Positions 1 to 13,324 of a stretch of DNA of 64,000 nucleotides are shown piece after piece. Source of the stretch: Chamaea fasciata. Taxonomy: Eukaryota; Chordata; Aves; Passeriformes; Sylviidae. Where the stretch lies: NCBI GenBank assembly GCA_029207755.1, contig JARCOQ010000011.1, positions 23,029,212-23,093,211 of the forward strand, written 5' to 3'. The stretch's first letter is position 1, and every line of letters begins with the position of its first letter. Position numbers and translations under genes: made by a program. The notes below the pieces were generated by a model. It saw nothing but the letters and a program-made list of their open reading frames with translations, was not told the origin of the DNA and searched no databases.

Positions 1-1508
1 GAGCCATCAGCACGTCCCTTCTTTTATGTGCTGGATTATTTTTCAAGGTTTTTTCTCCTGTCAGCAGCTCAGGCACCTGGGTTTATTCCCAGTAAAAGGC
101 AGGCTTGGAGTGTCACTGTGCTTCTTACCCTCTAAAAATGCTAACTAAAAGCTGAGCTCATCTGGCTCTTAACAGGAAGCAGAATTGAGCTCAAGTTGTA
201 AGGAAAAAGGATGGAAAACTTCTCTGCTCTGAAGTTTTGCACTGCCCAAGATGTCCCTGCTTTAAATGAGAGCACTTATGGACAGATATTGTATTTCCTC
301 GAAGGAAAATGTTCCACAGCGTCCTGTGGTAGAAAAGCCCAACATGTTTTGCTGAAAGCATGAGCAGAAATGAAATTAAACTGATTAAAAGACTGGTAAA
401 TATCACTGAGGAAACTCAGAGCACTCATTGCATATATAAAAAAGAAATAAAATAGTGCTCTGTATTACCCACTAAAATATAGGGAAAGTTACTGGTGGTG
501 AGAAGGCCTGGATTGTTATGGGATAATAAAAATAAATCAGGAGTGTTAAGGCCCAAATTTCATTGTAGATTTGTCAGTGTTTGCTGTAACTGCTGAGTTA
601 TAGCTCCATTATCAGTGCAGTGTGAGGGTCCACTTGGAGAGTGCTGCAGACCAGTTCTTACATTTACTGTCCACTTTAATACCCAGCCTGGCTGATTTAA
701 AACACACCTCAAGTTAATTAACTAGTTCAGCATTAAGATTATCTCTGAGAGCCAAAAAAGTTCCGTTTCGGTGTTAATCACGGTGTAGCTACAGCTTTTT
801 AATTTGGTTTTTTTTTTTTTTAGTGGAGATTCCAGAGCAGTGGAGTGCCCAGTAGTGCAGAGCATTCCCAAATTCTTCATTTAAGCCGAACCCGTAATTA
901 CCTACAATTCATACCGGAGGCTAAACACATAGCAAACAACGTGGCTGGACGGGGCTGAAATTGAAAACCAATCCCAAGACAAACATTATTATTTACACTT
1001 CCAAATAAAAGCCTGTGCTCAATGCCATTATTCTGCTGGTTTCCTGCACTGTAATTTCTCCTGAAAGGTTTTTGTGCTCTAGGATTTCGCAGTGCTCATC
1101 CTTCCTGCTTAGATTTTCCTCTAGATTAATAACACTGAGTTTGGTCTGATTTTTTTTTTTGGTTAAATGGAAAGTTCTCTCTGAATCCTGTGGTTGGAGG
1201 AATAAATTCGAGATTTCTGGATTTCTTTCCCAGCTTTAAATCTGTCAGGTTGGTACTAGTGGGTAATAATATTTTAATGTGGCACAGAGGCAGCCAGGAG
1301 ATGACCTTGGTGCTGCTGCAGTGATCCCACTGCCCTGGGCTGAGCAGGGCATCAGATGGGCTGGAATTCCACAGGGATCAGTCTCCCAGTTGAAAACAGG
1401 AGTGTTGGGACCGGTTCCTGGAGGCAGAATGTTGATTTTGGAGCAGATGTTTGGGAATCAATGGTTTTGTGCCCAGGGGGCAGCTCCATTCTGGCAGGGA
1501 TCTCTGGG
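1..1508. other. Unique noncoding sequence, no gene seen
   Basis: No open frame here reads like a known protein and no repeat family is recognised. The stretch is AT-rich with a T-run near 807-820. The part from about 640 to 1060 has low repeat content, scattered CpGs and several TTAAT/ATTA motifs, and is listed separately as a candidate regulatory region. Confidence 0.6.
640..1060. promoter_or_regulatory. Candidate conserved noncoding element (unverified)
   Basis: Unique sequence containing a TTAATTAACTAG stretch, a GTGTTAATCACGGTG stretch and several ATTA cores of the kind bound by homeodomain proteins, with CpGs kept in an otherwise CpG-poor setting. No gene is visible. Calling it regulatory is inference; only cross-species alignment could show constraint. 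Confidence 0.15.
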
Positions 1509-1568
1509 GAATTTCTTTCTGTGGAGAGGAATTTCTTTCTGCGGACACGAATTTCTTCCTGTGGGTTT
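1509..1568. repeat. Three-copy 20-bp tandem repeat
   Basis: The unit GAATTTCTTTCTGTGGAGAG recurs at exactly 20-bp spacing (ATTTCTTTCT at 1511 and 1531, ATTTCTTCCT at 1551), with the third copy diverged. It is a small local minisatellite. Frames that run through it are not genes. Confidence 0.8.
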
Positions 1569-4500
1569 TTTTTCTGGAGTCAATGCTTTGATTACCTCCT
1601 ATGATTTCACACAGTTTGAAGCCCAGCTCGTTGTAATCTTGGCTTAACAGCCTCTTGCACACTGGTCAGGTTTCCAGCTAAGCAGCTCTTATAAACCCCA
1701 CTTAATACTTTTTCTTGTCTCAGGGCGAAGCAAAAGATTGTGCCAGCCCTGACTGTGAGATAAATGGCTCAGATATCACTTTTTATGAGAGACTTCCCAG
1801 GTTTTATTTTAATCTTATCCTCATATTCCCCACATTTCAAAGGGGCTGCATTAGTTCATGTGTTTTGTTTTTTGCCCTGTGTTGTCTGCTCAACACAATT
1901 CTCCCCATTTTCTTCCTGCTTTTGTTTAATTGTGATTTCACATCTCTTGTACCTCCCAGTTCCCTGCTGGGATTTTTTTTTTTTTTTTAATCTAATCACA
2001 GGAAGATCTGATGGTTTGCAGGAGGCACTGCTGCTCTTAAGGAACAGCCAGGAAGAGAACTTGCTTCTCTTTGAATGTGTATTTACCACGTTATTTTACT
2101 GAATAATGCTCCAGTCTCACCAAGACTTCAGAGCATGGTGAATTACAAACTGCCTGCAGTTTGTGGGCTCCTGTTTAATTGTTTGCAATTTGTTGAGGTA
2201 TAAAATGCCTAAGTGCACGGAATCTTTAGGACTTGTTTTTCTTCTGCGTTTGATCTCTGAAGGCACAGTGGGGTGAAACTTGGCCTTTAATTCTCTAGCC
2301 CAAAAGTAAGAGTTTATTGTAGACTGGAAAACTTGGTTTTTCCAAAGCATTCAGGCATTTCCCACTGTGTGATATCAAGGATTTACACATTCCCAGCCTC
2401 ATGGAAGCTTCACTTTTTGCCTCAGACTTGTAAGCAGCCTTCAAGAAAATTCCTTTTTTTTTTTTTTTTTTATTAGCTTATCCTCCAGCTTTCAACACAG
2501 GGTTGGATGAAATTGTGTAGATACCCCAGGAATCAACTCTGTCAATATTTTCAGCCTTCAGAAGTTCAGTTTCTGCTGCTGGGCTCCTTTTCCTCACCAG
2601 TTTGCCATCCCTGGGACTGAGCAGAACGTCCAAGTGCAGGAACAGGGCATGAGGCTCTGTGATAGAACTGAGCAGGATCAAAAGTTCCCTCCCCTGGGTA
2701 TCAAATCCTGCAAGCCAGGAATGTGAATCCTAGCTTTTGTGAACTGGAAAACTCTTTGAAGTTCTGTAATTATTTACAAACGACTTTCCAGGTGACAGTT
2801 CAGTTCAGACAGAGAGATTCTGCTCGAGCTGCTCTCGGTTCTTGCAGCAGCTCCTTCAGGGAAGCCTCAGCATCCTTCACCCCACGGCTCTGGATGTGGA
2901 AACTCCTTTTCTCCCACTTCTAACTGTCAAGAGCATTTTCAAACTACTGCCCTTCATGCTAACCTAGCTAAATCCACCTCAGCAAGGAGGTACCTGTGGC
3001 TTTTTGTCTAAATAAGATGAAAAATATTCAGCAGCAGCATGAATCATTGCGAGCATAAAGAGAAACACCTTGAAACCAACACAAGACCACATTCAGGGAG
3101 TGACTCCCTTTTGGAAGCTACATTTTAGTTTGATTTCCATTTCCATTTTTTCCTGAGGTTGCTGGCACTTTGTGAGCAACACTGATTTAAATCCTCCATC
3201 AGTGAAATAAGGATGGGCAGTGTAAAGAGGCCAGTGATGGTGTTCTGGTAGTTTATTTTGCTTTATCCCATTCCCCTGGACTGATAAAATCAGCAGAGTT
3301 AGACCAGGGATGGTGGATAATGGGAGCTGGATCCTGATTCTTAAAAATGACAGAACTTAGTGAGTAGGTGAAACCAAGCTTGGTTGGCGTGATTTAAGGC
3401 AGCTGAACTGGATTTGTCAGAGATTCCACTGAAATTAAATGGGTTAATTAGATACCAATATCTAAATGTTCTTTAAGAGTGAGGGATGAGGCTGGTCCAG
3501 CAGCTCTGACAGTGTGGGTGCTTCTCCCATATCTGCCAGCTCCAAACTGCAGCCTGGCTGTGTTAATGTCAATTCTCAGGACATTTGGGGCAACAAAAGC
3601 CACAATTCTGGGTGTAAAAGGAGACTTCTTTGCATGTCTTCCCATTTCAGCCATGCAAGGAGCACGTGGATTGAGGGAAGCAGAACTTCCCTCTGCCGAT
3701 AATTTTGTGTGGCTCGTGCAAACAATCCATGCTTTAGGGATAATAAAGGAATAATAAAATAAAGGAATATTTTTAGGATGAAATTTTGACTCTGTGCAGT
3801 CTCTTAATGAAGAGGAACAGTTCCTGGTGAGGCATTCTCTGGTTTTGTGCCCTCAGCACAATCTACATGTTCAGGAAATAATCCTCCCTTTGGACAGACA
3901 GAATGGCAGTGACAGAGGGGTGTTGTCTAGGACAAATCCAGCATTTATTCAAGAACCCTCTCTCAATTCTCATTTCAGTTTTGTTTGCATGAATTCTGCC
4001 TGCCTGCAAATAGGATTTGGGATCCGGAGCCAGATTTTAATTCAATAGAAATCACAGTGGAGGTAGCCATGGTAGAATCACAGCTTTTTATGTGTGCAGA
4101 AAGTGTTGCAAGAGTTTCACAGCCAAGCCAAACCATTTGCTTGCTGTTTTGCAGTCAACATTTTATAGCCTCTTTTTAGTACAGGCTGTTCATTTAAAAG
4201 AAGGGATAAACTGGTCATGGAGTGAATGGTTATCTGCTTCCCTTGAATAGGAAAGTAGCTTTATCTCCACTAAAAAAAAAGTTGATGTAGAGGCCTTCAG
4301 ATAGTCTGACAAAATCAGCAGATAATTGAAATTAGAGGTGAAGGAGCAGAGCAATCTGTGCTGTTGGACTGGGAGCTTGGTGTGGATTTTGCTCTTCCTC
4401 CAGCTGTATCTTCCCAAAATAATAAGAGAATAAAATGTTCCCTGAAATGAAAATCCACTGAGCTGCACTGAGTGTGAATTGCTGTGGGGATCCACCAGAA

Positions 4501-7500
4501 ATGGGCTCACTGATTGATATAAATTCATTTCCCAGTCTTGTTGACTCCGAGGAACAGAATCTGTAATTCAGCTGCTGAAATGTGGGATCCCACCTGGGCT
4601 GTGGTCAGTCCCTCACCTCTGAGGTGAAGACAGTGCAGTGAGAAACGAAATAGGAGCAGGTGGAATCACCTTTTTTTATACCTTTATAGATCTGCTCAAA
4701 CAATTCAGGGGGATTTGTGCCTCATCACCCCCACAGGAGCAAGCTGGGCAGGGAGAGGTGGGGCACAAAGCAAATGTTTGACCCTGGCCACACTGCTAGC
4801 AGGAGAGAAGGATCTGGGGGCTCCTTGGCAGCAGCCAGAGATTTTGGATAAATTGTGTAAATGACTGGGCTGGGCTGGATGCTGGAGATTCTCGGGGATT
4901 AATGGATCTGAGGAACGGGGCCAGCCAGAGGAGAGGAGCAGGGTGAGCTCTGCAGAAAGAGATCCCAAGTGGAGCTTGGCTGGGCTGCTGCTGCCTCTTT
5001 CTCCTTTTTGGAGGGAGGAGGATTTTAATCCCTAAAATCATGGCGTGGGAGTTGGAATTAGAGGATATTTTAGGTCTCCTTCCAAAGCGAACCATTCTGT
5101 GTTTCCATGAAATTCAGTGGCTCACTTTTATCTTATCAGACTTAATTTTATTTTCATTCCTTTTTAGTATCATTTATTTAGTAGTTCAGTTTATCACTCT
5201 TCACTCTTGGGACTTTGACACATTCTTTTCTGGGACAAAGTTGTGATTGAATGGGATTGGGAAGAGAGGTTAAGGCAGGGTTTACTCAGTCCTGGCTGCA
5301 AAATGAAGCATAATTATTTTTTAAAAAATCTTCTTCCTTTCATATTGCCGTGATGATGCCCTTTCAGTGCTTAAAAATCTCTTCCACATTGGAAGATGTC
5401 GTATTTCTGATGGGCCTCTGTTTACTGTTCATTTAGCTCTGATTTATCCTGAAAATCTTCAGGAAATTTTTCTTTTATAGCATTGCAGGGAGAAAGTCAC
5501 CAAAAGTCTTAGAAATTCTGCTTTCAAGCCCTGAGCTGCAGTGTGGGCAGAGACTCTGAGACGATCAGAGCAAACATTTTGATGCTTTGTTATTCAGTCT
5601 GAATATGTCTTTAATCTTAATATAATCAATTTTCCTGCTTGCACACATGATCATTATTATTTTTTGTTAGTAATTAAGGGTTTGGCATAGCAGGAGTGTT
5701 TCAGATTTATGGAAGTGTCCAAAGAAAATTGAATTTTAGCACTTTTTCCTAAGCAGTGCACAAAGGTGGAGTACTAAAGGAACATGATTTTGGGTGTTGA
5801 CTTGGAATTTTCATTTAGCAGCTTTAACTTTCCTGCTAAAAATTCTCCTTTTGGGGCTAATTCCAGCATTGTTTATCTGTGTTTTTGTTTTTTTTTAACA
5901 AAATTACATCTGGAATGACTTCCACCTGCTTCTTCAGATCTATCTTGAGGGCAGTGTGGGTGGAAATAAAACAGCAGCAGGGGGAGGGAGGGATTGATGA
6001 CCACGGAATAAGGAAAAGGAAAGCAAATCCTCTGGGTCTGGTCTGTGTTTCTCCCTCACATTTTCATCACACTTAGGATTTGGGGCATGGTTTATTTGTA
6101 GAACCTTTGGTCTTCACCGACGAAATAATACAGGATTGATGAGCAGAAAAGTGGTTTTGGGGGGAGGGAAATCAAAAATTATCGCATGGTTGGAGAAGAA
6201 TATACGTCCAGTTTTACCTGCTGTCATTCACTGCCTTTCACCTAAGCCCCAAAGTTTCAGGAAATTCTGTCTGCAACCATAATAAGCCTCCAAAAGGATA
6301 ATAAAAAAGTATCAGGTGTTGGCAGTCTGTTGAGAAAGCAGGTGGCTGCTCCTAAATCTAATTCCTGGGGTTTTATGGCGTGGCAGTAAAAGAGGGAAGC
6401 AACCAGAGTTGTTACCCACAGAGTCGGAATTAAATTCAGATTTGTTTCAGCAGGGCATTAATGGGGTTCCTCGGAGAGAGAATCTCTGGCTTTGAGTTTG
6501 GCACCGGGTGGAAAATCATCTGGACAGGGGTTTTTGAGCTGTGACAAGATGTTACAACTCGAGTTTTTACTAATTCAATTTATTATGCCCAATAGCTCGT
6601 GTCCACATCAGATGTCCCATTAATTACTTTTTTTTTTTTTTAAAGCCTTTTGTGAGGACTAAGAGGGAATTGCTTTATCCTCACTTCTCATGTCATTATG
6701 GATCACATCTAATTATTAAATTAATAAGTACAGGTAGTTCTGCTGATTTTACCTTCTGGAAAATTCATTCTGAAAAGATCCGTTCTGCTTCCTCCCTTCC
6801 CTGTAACGATCTTAAACCTGTTAACACCAGAATTTCGAATCAAAAATACCAATTCACCATTAAAAAAAAAAATAGCTCAGCACGAAGATGTCTCACAACA
6901 TTCTGAGCTTGTTGCATCTTTAAAAAGTATTTTAAATTCTTTAGTTATGGGTTTGCACAGAGTAAACTCATTTAGGGATGTTCATAAGGGTTTCTACAGA
7001 TGTAAAAGATTTAATTGGAATAATCCAAGCAGGAATATTCCCTGCTGGTCCTGCCCAGCCCCAAAAACTCAGGTGCAAATTCTGTTTCTGGGTTCCCTGG
7101 CTGACCCAAGGGTATTTTTCTCACCTCCTGCATATTCTTCTTTTGTTAAATGTCCTTATTTCAATATATTTTGTACTTTATCAGACAAATCCTTTAGCAC
7201 TTTAGTCAACAAGCAAATAATCAAGGTTTGGTCATGGAGCTCCATTAGATTTTTGTGGATTTCTGATCTTGTGGCTATTTTCTAATTTTTTGCGGGGAGA
7301 ATTGAAGCCAGCAGTGCCCTTCAGAGCTGGGCATTTGCATTTTTAGCTTTGGCCTTCTTTAAGGTAGAATTATTTGAATAGCTCTGCCAATGTCCAGTTA
7401 ATGACATGAGCATCTCCAATCATTCCTGCATTTTTTCGTCCTCCCGCTTCCCAGTTTTCAAACCTCTGAAAATAGCTCAGGAAAAAGCCTCAGGAGTCAG

Positions 7501-9695
7501 GAGGGAAGAGGAAAATGGGGAAAGTGCTGTAAAATAAATCAGTCCTACAGTAGCAGGGGTGAGGTGAGTGTAACCCTGCTAAATATTAACACAGGCATAA
7601 ATTGGTCATTTTTAGCTGGCATCGCATTTCAGTCAAGCATCTTAATTTGGTGCCCAGAATCCAAAGACTTTGGATGGAAAAAGAAAGCAATGAAAGCTTG
7701 ATCATAATATTATTTTAGGAAACAGAATTAGCCTGGATGAAGAGATGTGTGTCCCTACAAGGGCAACTGACCATGGTAAAACCATTTCTAAATTTAAAAT
7801 ACAGACCAAATGGACACAAACCTGTTACTTTATGCAGACTTTAATTTAAAAAAAAAGCTGAGTTTTCCTTCTTCATTTTACTGCTCAGGCCCTAATTTGG
7901 GCCTAAATATGTTTAAAATCAACATTCATTTTTCTGTTTCATTGTTCCAAACCTGTGCAATGGAAGCAAACCCATTTCCTAATCCTAAACCAGGCAAGAA
8001 AAGGGAGTGGATTTTATCCTCAAAGGCAACGCTTGACTTTCTGAAAAGATTAATGAATCTTATGTCTCAGTATCTGGTAGCAAAGCTGATCCAGAAGATA
8101 AAACAGGCTCCTACTTTGCTTTTTTTTTGTTTGTTTGTTTTCCTCTACTACAGAAATACTTTAAGTGTGCAAAGAAGGTCATTTTAGCAGTGTAATGCAT
8201 TATTTATCATTTTTTAAAAATGATTTTAAAATAAATTTTACCTGAGTAATAGAATTGTGATCTCCCACCATTCCAATTCTGGTAAGAACTTTCCCATTCT
8301 TAGCCATCAGGCATTTACAAATGCCCATATTTTGGATGATTTGGCAGGAATGCTTGCCTGGTGTGGTTTCTTCTGCCCCTCAACATCTGGCCAGATGTTC
8401 ATTCCCATCATTTCTTTAATTCCAGTGTGAATTTCCACCACCTGGAGAGGAGGAAACTTCATCTGGATTTTCATGCCAGTCATGTCAATCCCTGGCCTTG
8501 GGTTGTGAGTGAAAAAAAAACCAGGATTAATATGAATTTTACAAAGGATTGATTAGGAAAAGTCAGATTAATGGGAATTCGGGTGTTTTCTAGGGGTTAT
8601 TTTGCCCTTAGAGGGGATGATACCACATCCCTGCCACTGTTGTTTGTCCCCATCATTTGTGAAGCCACCCTGGGCATGTCACCACTCTCTGGGATGGCTG
8701 AGACCTCCCAGTTGTCCCTGCAGGATTTGGATTTTGGGGCCAAAGATTCCATCCTGGTGGGGTCAGGTGTGAATTCTTTGCACACACGGCCCCCCTGTGC
8801 CTGTGCAGCAGCAGCAGCAGGAGTTTCCTGGGTGGGAATTTGATAAATGGCTGAGCAGATGGCAGCTCCAACGTGAGATGAACTGATCTGCAGTGATTAA
8901 GACAAGTGTAAAATTGGATTTTGAGCATCTTTAAAAAGTGCACGGCTCACTTGCTTGGAATTTCATGCAAAATAAGTGCAAGTTCTGTGACAATTTGTAA
9001 ATTTGGCTGAGGGGGAAAGCCATTAATAATCCTGGTGGCTGTCTTACTTCTTGAGGGATGCAAATGGTGCAGCCTCCTGTGGTGGCAAAGACGAGGATTT
9101 ACCGAAGAGAACTTTTTACCCAGCTGGCAACAGGAGCTAAAAATGAACTTTCATAACATTTAGTGTGGAAAACTTCACTTTTAGTCTCGTGTGAGAAGAT
9201 AAATTGTTTAAAATGCTGGTGTCACATGAAAAATTCACAGAGCGAGGGTTTGGTCCCTGTGCAATTTAGAGTTCAGTAGTTAATTAGTGTGTTAGTGTAT
9301 GTAATTAGTTAATTAGTATATGTAAATCTGACTGTTTCTTACCTGTAGGGTTGTACAGGAAGGGCTGGGTGGATTTGCAGCAGTTAATCAAGTTTGCCTT
9401 TTGGGTTCAATATTTTTTTTCTGTCTGTGGACTTGTGAATTCATTTTCACTTCTTCATTGAGAGCTTCAGCTGTTTGCCCCCTTCAGGACTCCCCCAAAG
9501 GGCTGCTGCTCAATTTGGGTTGAATTCCATGGCACAAACATCAGCATTTTTGGTCCTTCCAGCCATTGCCATCAGCAGGCACTTTTGGGAAATTCCTGGA
9601 TGGAGCGGAAGCTCCTGCAGGGAGAACAAACCTGGAGCAGCACTTGAAATTCTGCCTCTTGAGTGGCAGCGAGAGCCGATTCACCTCAGAGCTGC
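1569..9695. other. Long unique AT-rich noncoding stretch
   Basis: About 8 kb without a recognisable gene, LINE or LTR. It holds short homopolymers (T-runs near 1973-1988 and 2454-2472, A-runs near 4270 and 6860), a small TTAATTAG-type direct repeat around 9276-9325 and a short AT palindrome at 8207-8225. All frames are short and none resembles a known domain. Ancient decayed transposons could be hidden here below what can be seen by eye. Confidence 0.6.
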
Positions 9696-9700
9696 TGCTG

Positions 9701-10038
9701 GATGTTCCTGCTGGATATTCCTGCTGGATATTTGTGCTGGATATTCCTTCTGGATATTTATGCTGGATATTCACCTCAGATGTTCATGCTGGATATTCCT
9801 TCTGGATATTTCTTCTGGATATTCATGCTAGATATTCACCCTGGATATTCAGCCTGGATAGTCACACTGGATATTCATTCATACTGGATATTCATACTGG
9901 ATATTTCTTCTGGATATTCATGCAGGATATTCATGCTGGATATTCACCCTGGATATTCATGCAGGATATTCCTGCTGGATATTCATACTGGATATTGATG
10001 CAGGATATTCCTTCTGGGTATTCACGCTAGATATTCAT
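9701..10038. repeat. 13-bp minisatellite, about 26 units
   Basis: A tandem array of a 13-bp unit close to CTGGATATTCMTG. I count about 26 GATA/GATG-centred units, with one longer unit near 9880. The unit length is not divisible by three and the common unit has no stop in any plus-strand frame, so all plus frames stay open and give pseudo-proteins of alternating GYS, WIF and LDI triplets. These frames are by-products of the repeat. Units differ by substitutions, so the array is not freshly amplified. Confidence 0.93.
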
Positions 10039-12815
10039 TTTGGCTCCTCTCTGAACAAACAGTTCTTGCAGATATTATCAAGGGGAATGCTGAAATAATA
10101 TTGCAGTCAACACAGATCTTAACTTGACCTTTTTTGTCTTCTTTTTTTTCCCCCCAAGCCCTGAAATATAAATGTAACCAGGCTGCAGTTTGGAAAGTAA
10201 ATTAGGCAAAGCATTGAAAACCTGGGCTGATGCCATTTTTTTTTTTTAATAATAATTGTTTAGTCTAAATAATTTCCTGTAATCCAGGCCTCCCTCTGCC
10301 ATGTACAGGGAGCAGTTTCCTACTTTGGGAATGGGGTTGGGAATGGGACATCCTGTGCCTGAGGCACTGAGAAAATCAGCAGTGAACCAGGAGCTGCTGG
10401 GGGATGTGGAAATAAAGAGCTGGTGATGAAATTTAACTGCAAAATCTCTCAGAATTCAGTCATCTAGGACTGAATCTTCATTTGAATTGTACAGCTAAAT
10501 CCTCCCCCATTCTCGCCTTTGCTGTATAAAAATCTGGAAATTCAGAGTTTTTTAGTTTTTAGTAGTAATCTTGTTCTAGTTGTCTAGATTATGGGAATGC
10601 TGATTATGGAAATTCTGAGTCCATGACCCCATCCTGCTCCCTGAACACTTCTTGGACCATCCCAAGCTCAGCTCCCTGTCTGGTTGAATCTTGGAAAGTT
10701 CCAGGAATTGAGAAAATGTAGTTGCCAAGCAGCATTTCTACACTAACTCCCAAAAATTAAGAAATCCCAACAAAAAGAGCCACACAAACATCTCAAACAA
10801 TATTTTCCCTTTCTGTTTTAGTTCATGGCTGTGGCCCTTGGGAGGAATGGAGTGAAAAGGAAGCTGGCAGGGTTTGGCAGAAATAAATTCATTAATCTGG
10901 TTCTAACATTCTGAAGGAGCAAAGAGATGAGGAAATTGGTGTAACCTGATGTGCCAAGAAATGAAATAATGGCAAAAATACACATATTTGAGAAAAAAAA
11001 TGATTTTATTTATTTTATTTTATTTATTTTATTTAAAACCTGATTTTATTGTGCTGCCATCCTAGGAAAGACAGAATGGAATGAGGAAATGATCACCTGG
11101 AACCTGTTATTCTGCATTTTGCTCATGTAAAAGCTGTTGACTGGGTGCTGCACAACATTTCCCTCATTCACAAACGGGAATTTGAATACAATGGGTTTAT
11201 TTGGAAATGGTATTTGCATATGCAATCACTTTTTTTTTTTTCTTGTGGGAAATAAGTTATTCTCTTTAATACACGGGAGAAATGAGCTGACTTCCCACCA
11301 GCAGCCAAAGAAATGGAGTTCAAAAAGTCCTTGTGATGCAGGAGGAGATTTGCATCTCCACAGAAAACAGGAGGCTGTGGCTTCTCCCTTTGTTTCATGC
11401 AGTTCTCTCCTTGCTTTGATTTTCTCACCCGCAATTTTATTTATTGAATCTTCAACTAATTTGGTTTCAAAGCAAGTGTGGTAAACAGGTGGAAAAAAAT
11501 ATTGATAGCTTTTGCCACCGTGAAGCATCTCTAGCATCCAGGAAATATTTATGTCTTTAAAGAAGATAACAGTGAAAATTCCTCTATGGAGAGCCAGGAA
11601 ACGATTCTTAAAAATAATAAAAACAAACCAAAACTCTTTGTAATTAGACAAATCTGTGCATGTTGCATGGGATATTAGACAATAATTTATCCAGCCAGAA
11701 GTGTGTTCACCTATTTTCAGTTTATGAGCACAGATAGACTGGGAACAAAGCTCTGCCTTCTGAGAAGATAAGTAAGTGCTTTTTAGAGATCTCTGGGCTC
11801 TCTGGGGTTTTAATTAGGGATTTTTATGGCTTTTGTATACGAGCTTCTAAGACCTTTTTACTTCAAAATAAAATTCAGATTTTTCTTGTGTCCTCCCTTG
11901 ATCAATTTTAAGGCCAACAGTGAAGGTGGAAAGGATCTGTTTCTAAATACTAATGAGTGCCTTTCTAAAAGGAGAAGGAAACCTTTGGCACTGTGTGTGG
12001 GTGGGTGTTGAGGTGTCTATAAAACCTCTTTTAGAGATACAAAAATAATTGTGGGGCGTTTGTAATTAACGGAATGATTTAATTACGCTCCCAAATTTAG
12101 GCTTTGGCTGGATGGTGCTCCATGCAGCCCTCAGGATGGCGGTGATATGTGTGTGCTTAAAAAATAAAAAAAAAAAAAAAAAAGAAGCTGTGGTGGCTAT
12201 TTCTGAGCTGAAATCAACCCAGAGCCCCATGGAAGTGGCCCAGGGAGCCTCATCCATGCAGGAATTGGAGTTTGGAGATTTTTTTGGGATGCTCAGGCAG
12301 CTCGGGACCACCCTGGTGGCATCTCCTGGGACATGGTGACAGCTCTGTCCTGCTCCCTGCCCTGCTGAGCTGCTCCAGGGCAGAGCTCACACCCAGCTTC
12401 TCCATCAGAAACTCCTCCAGGGGATTAAAAAGAGAAAAAGTTTATTTTTCTCCGAATCATTGCTGCCCTCCAGTTGCCATGGCTGTGGTGAAACCTCTCC
12501 AGCTGGAAGGCTCTGCCAGGAGCTCTCTGAGTCAGCAAAATGTGAATGAAAACTGATGGCACCTCGCATAACACATGTTTTATAAATATGATTTATCCCT
12601 GGGAAAGAGCACAAGTCAAAGGCGTTGTCGGCAGTCTCGATTCAGATTTTCTTTTTATTTTTTAATTTTTATTTTTATCCCATTTTTTTGTGCATCGTCT
12701 GCTAAAAGAAAGCCCCGGAAGTTTGACTCAGGGTGTGACGCAAGAGGAAACAGATGGCAAATTCCACCCAAATTTGGGGTTAAGCCTCGATGGGTAAAAA
12801 CCTGGGGGAAAGCTC
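10039..12815. other. Noncoding stretch with simple repeats
   Basis: Mostly unique sequence. It includes a short TTTTA/TTTAT tract at about 11001-11035, T-runs near 10238 and 11229, and an A-run at 12167-12183. No recognisable gene, LINE or LTR. Frames of up to about 140 codons on the minus strand around 11.2-11.65 kb show no recognised domain and look fortuitous. Confidence 0.55.
11001..11035. repeat. (TTTTA)n-type microsatellite
   Basis: A run of TTTTA and TTTAT units. A simple A/T microsatellite with no other function visible. Confidence 0.75.
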
Positions 12816-12885
12816 GTATTTTTAAATATTGAGGGATTTTTCCCGCAGTATTTTTTAATACTTTCCCCTCAATATTTTTAAATAC
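12816..12885. repeat. Imperfect inverted repeat (foldback)
   Basis: A left arm at 12816-12836 and a right arm at 12865-12885 are reverse complements at about 18 of 21 positions, separated by 28 bp. Both arms contain CCCTCAATATT or its complement. A further GAGGGAAAAACGCTG segment just downstream partly complements the loop, so alternative foldings are possible. It could be a decayed MITE-like foldback or a chance AT-rich structure. No target-site duplication was seen. Confidence 0.6.
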
Positions 12886-13300
12886 TGAGGGAAAAACGCT
12901 GTTTTTCCTTACGCTTTTAATGAGTTATTTGATGTAAGTACTTCAAAACAGGAAGCGTGTGCTTCTCTTCACCTTCTGTACTTCCAATAAAAACAAAAAT
13001 TTAGCTCAAGAATTTTCATTTTGAAAAAATAATCCCAGATCCAGCATTTCTAAAGTTTTTATGATTGTTTTCGTAGGATTTTATAGCAGTTTTTACAGCT
13101 TATGGTAAATATTTGCGTCTACCCTGCTGAAGCCTTGTGTTTGTATACAAATGGATGTGAATATGTGCAAATGTGTCTTAAAGGTTGGGCTTAATGATTC
13201 CATAATTTTAGGATTCTATGAGTTTATGATTCTAAATAAAGGCTCTGATGTGGGAAAAAAAAAATTGGGATTTACAGGATAAACTTATTATGATAAATGG

Positions 13301-13324
13301 AGGGGGGGGGGCGGGGGGGGGTGG
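13301..13324 (+). repeat. G-rich tract, potential G-quadruplex
   Basis: Two long G-runs interrupted by one C, followed by T and GGG. The plus strand could form an intramolecular G-quadruplex. Such tracts are length-unstable and error-prone in assemblies. A shorter G-rich tract lies at 14157-14180. Confidence 0.7.

Noticed and set aside
9475..10030. Overlapping plus-strand frames of 110-155 codons with GYS-WIF-LDI repeats
   Set aside because: Explained fully by the 13-bp minisatellite lacking stop codons.
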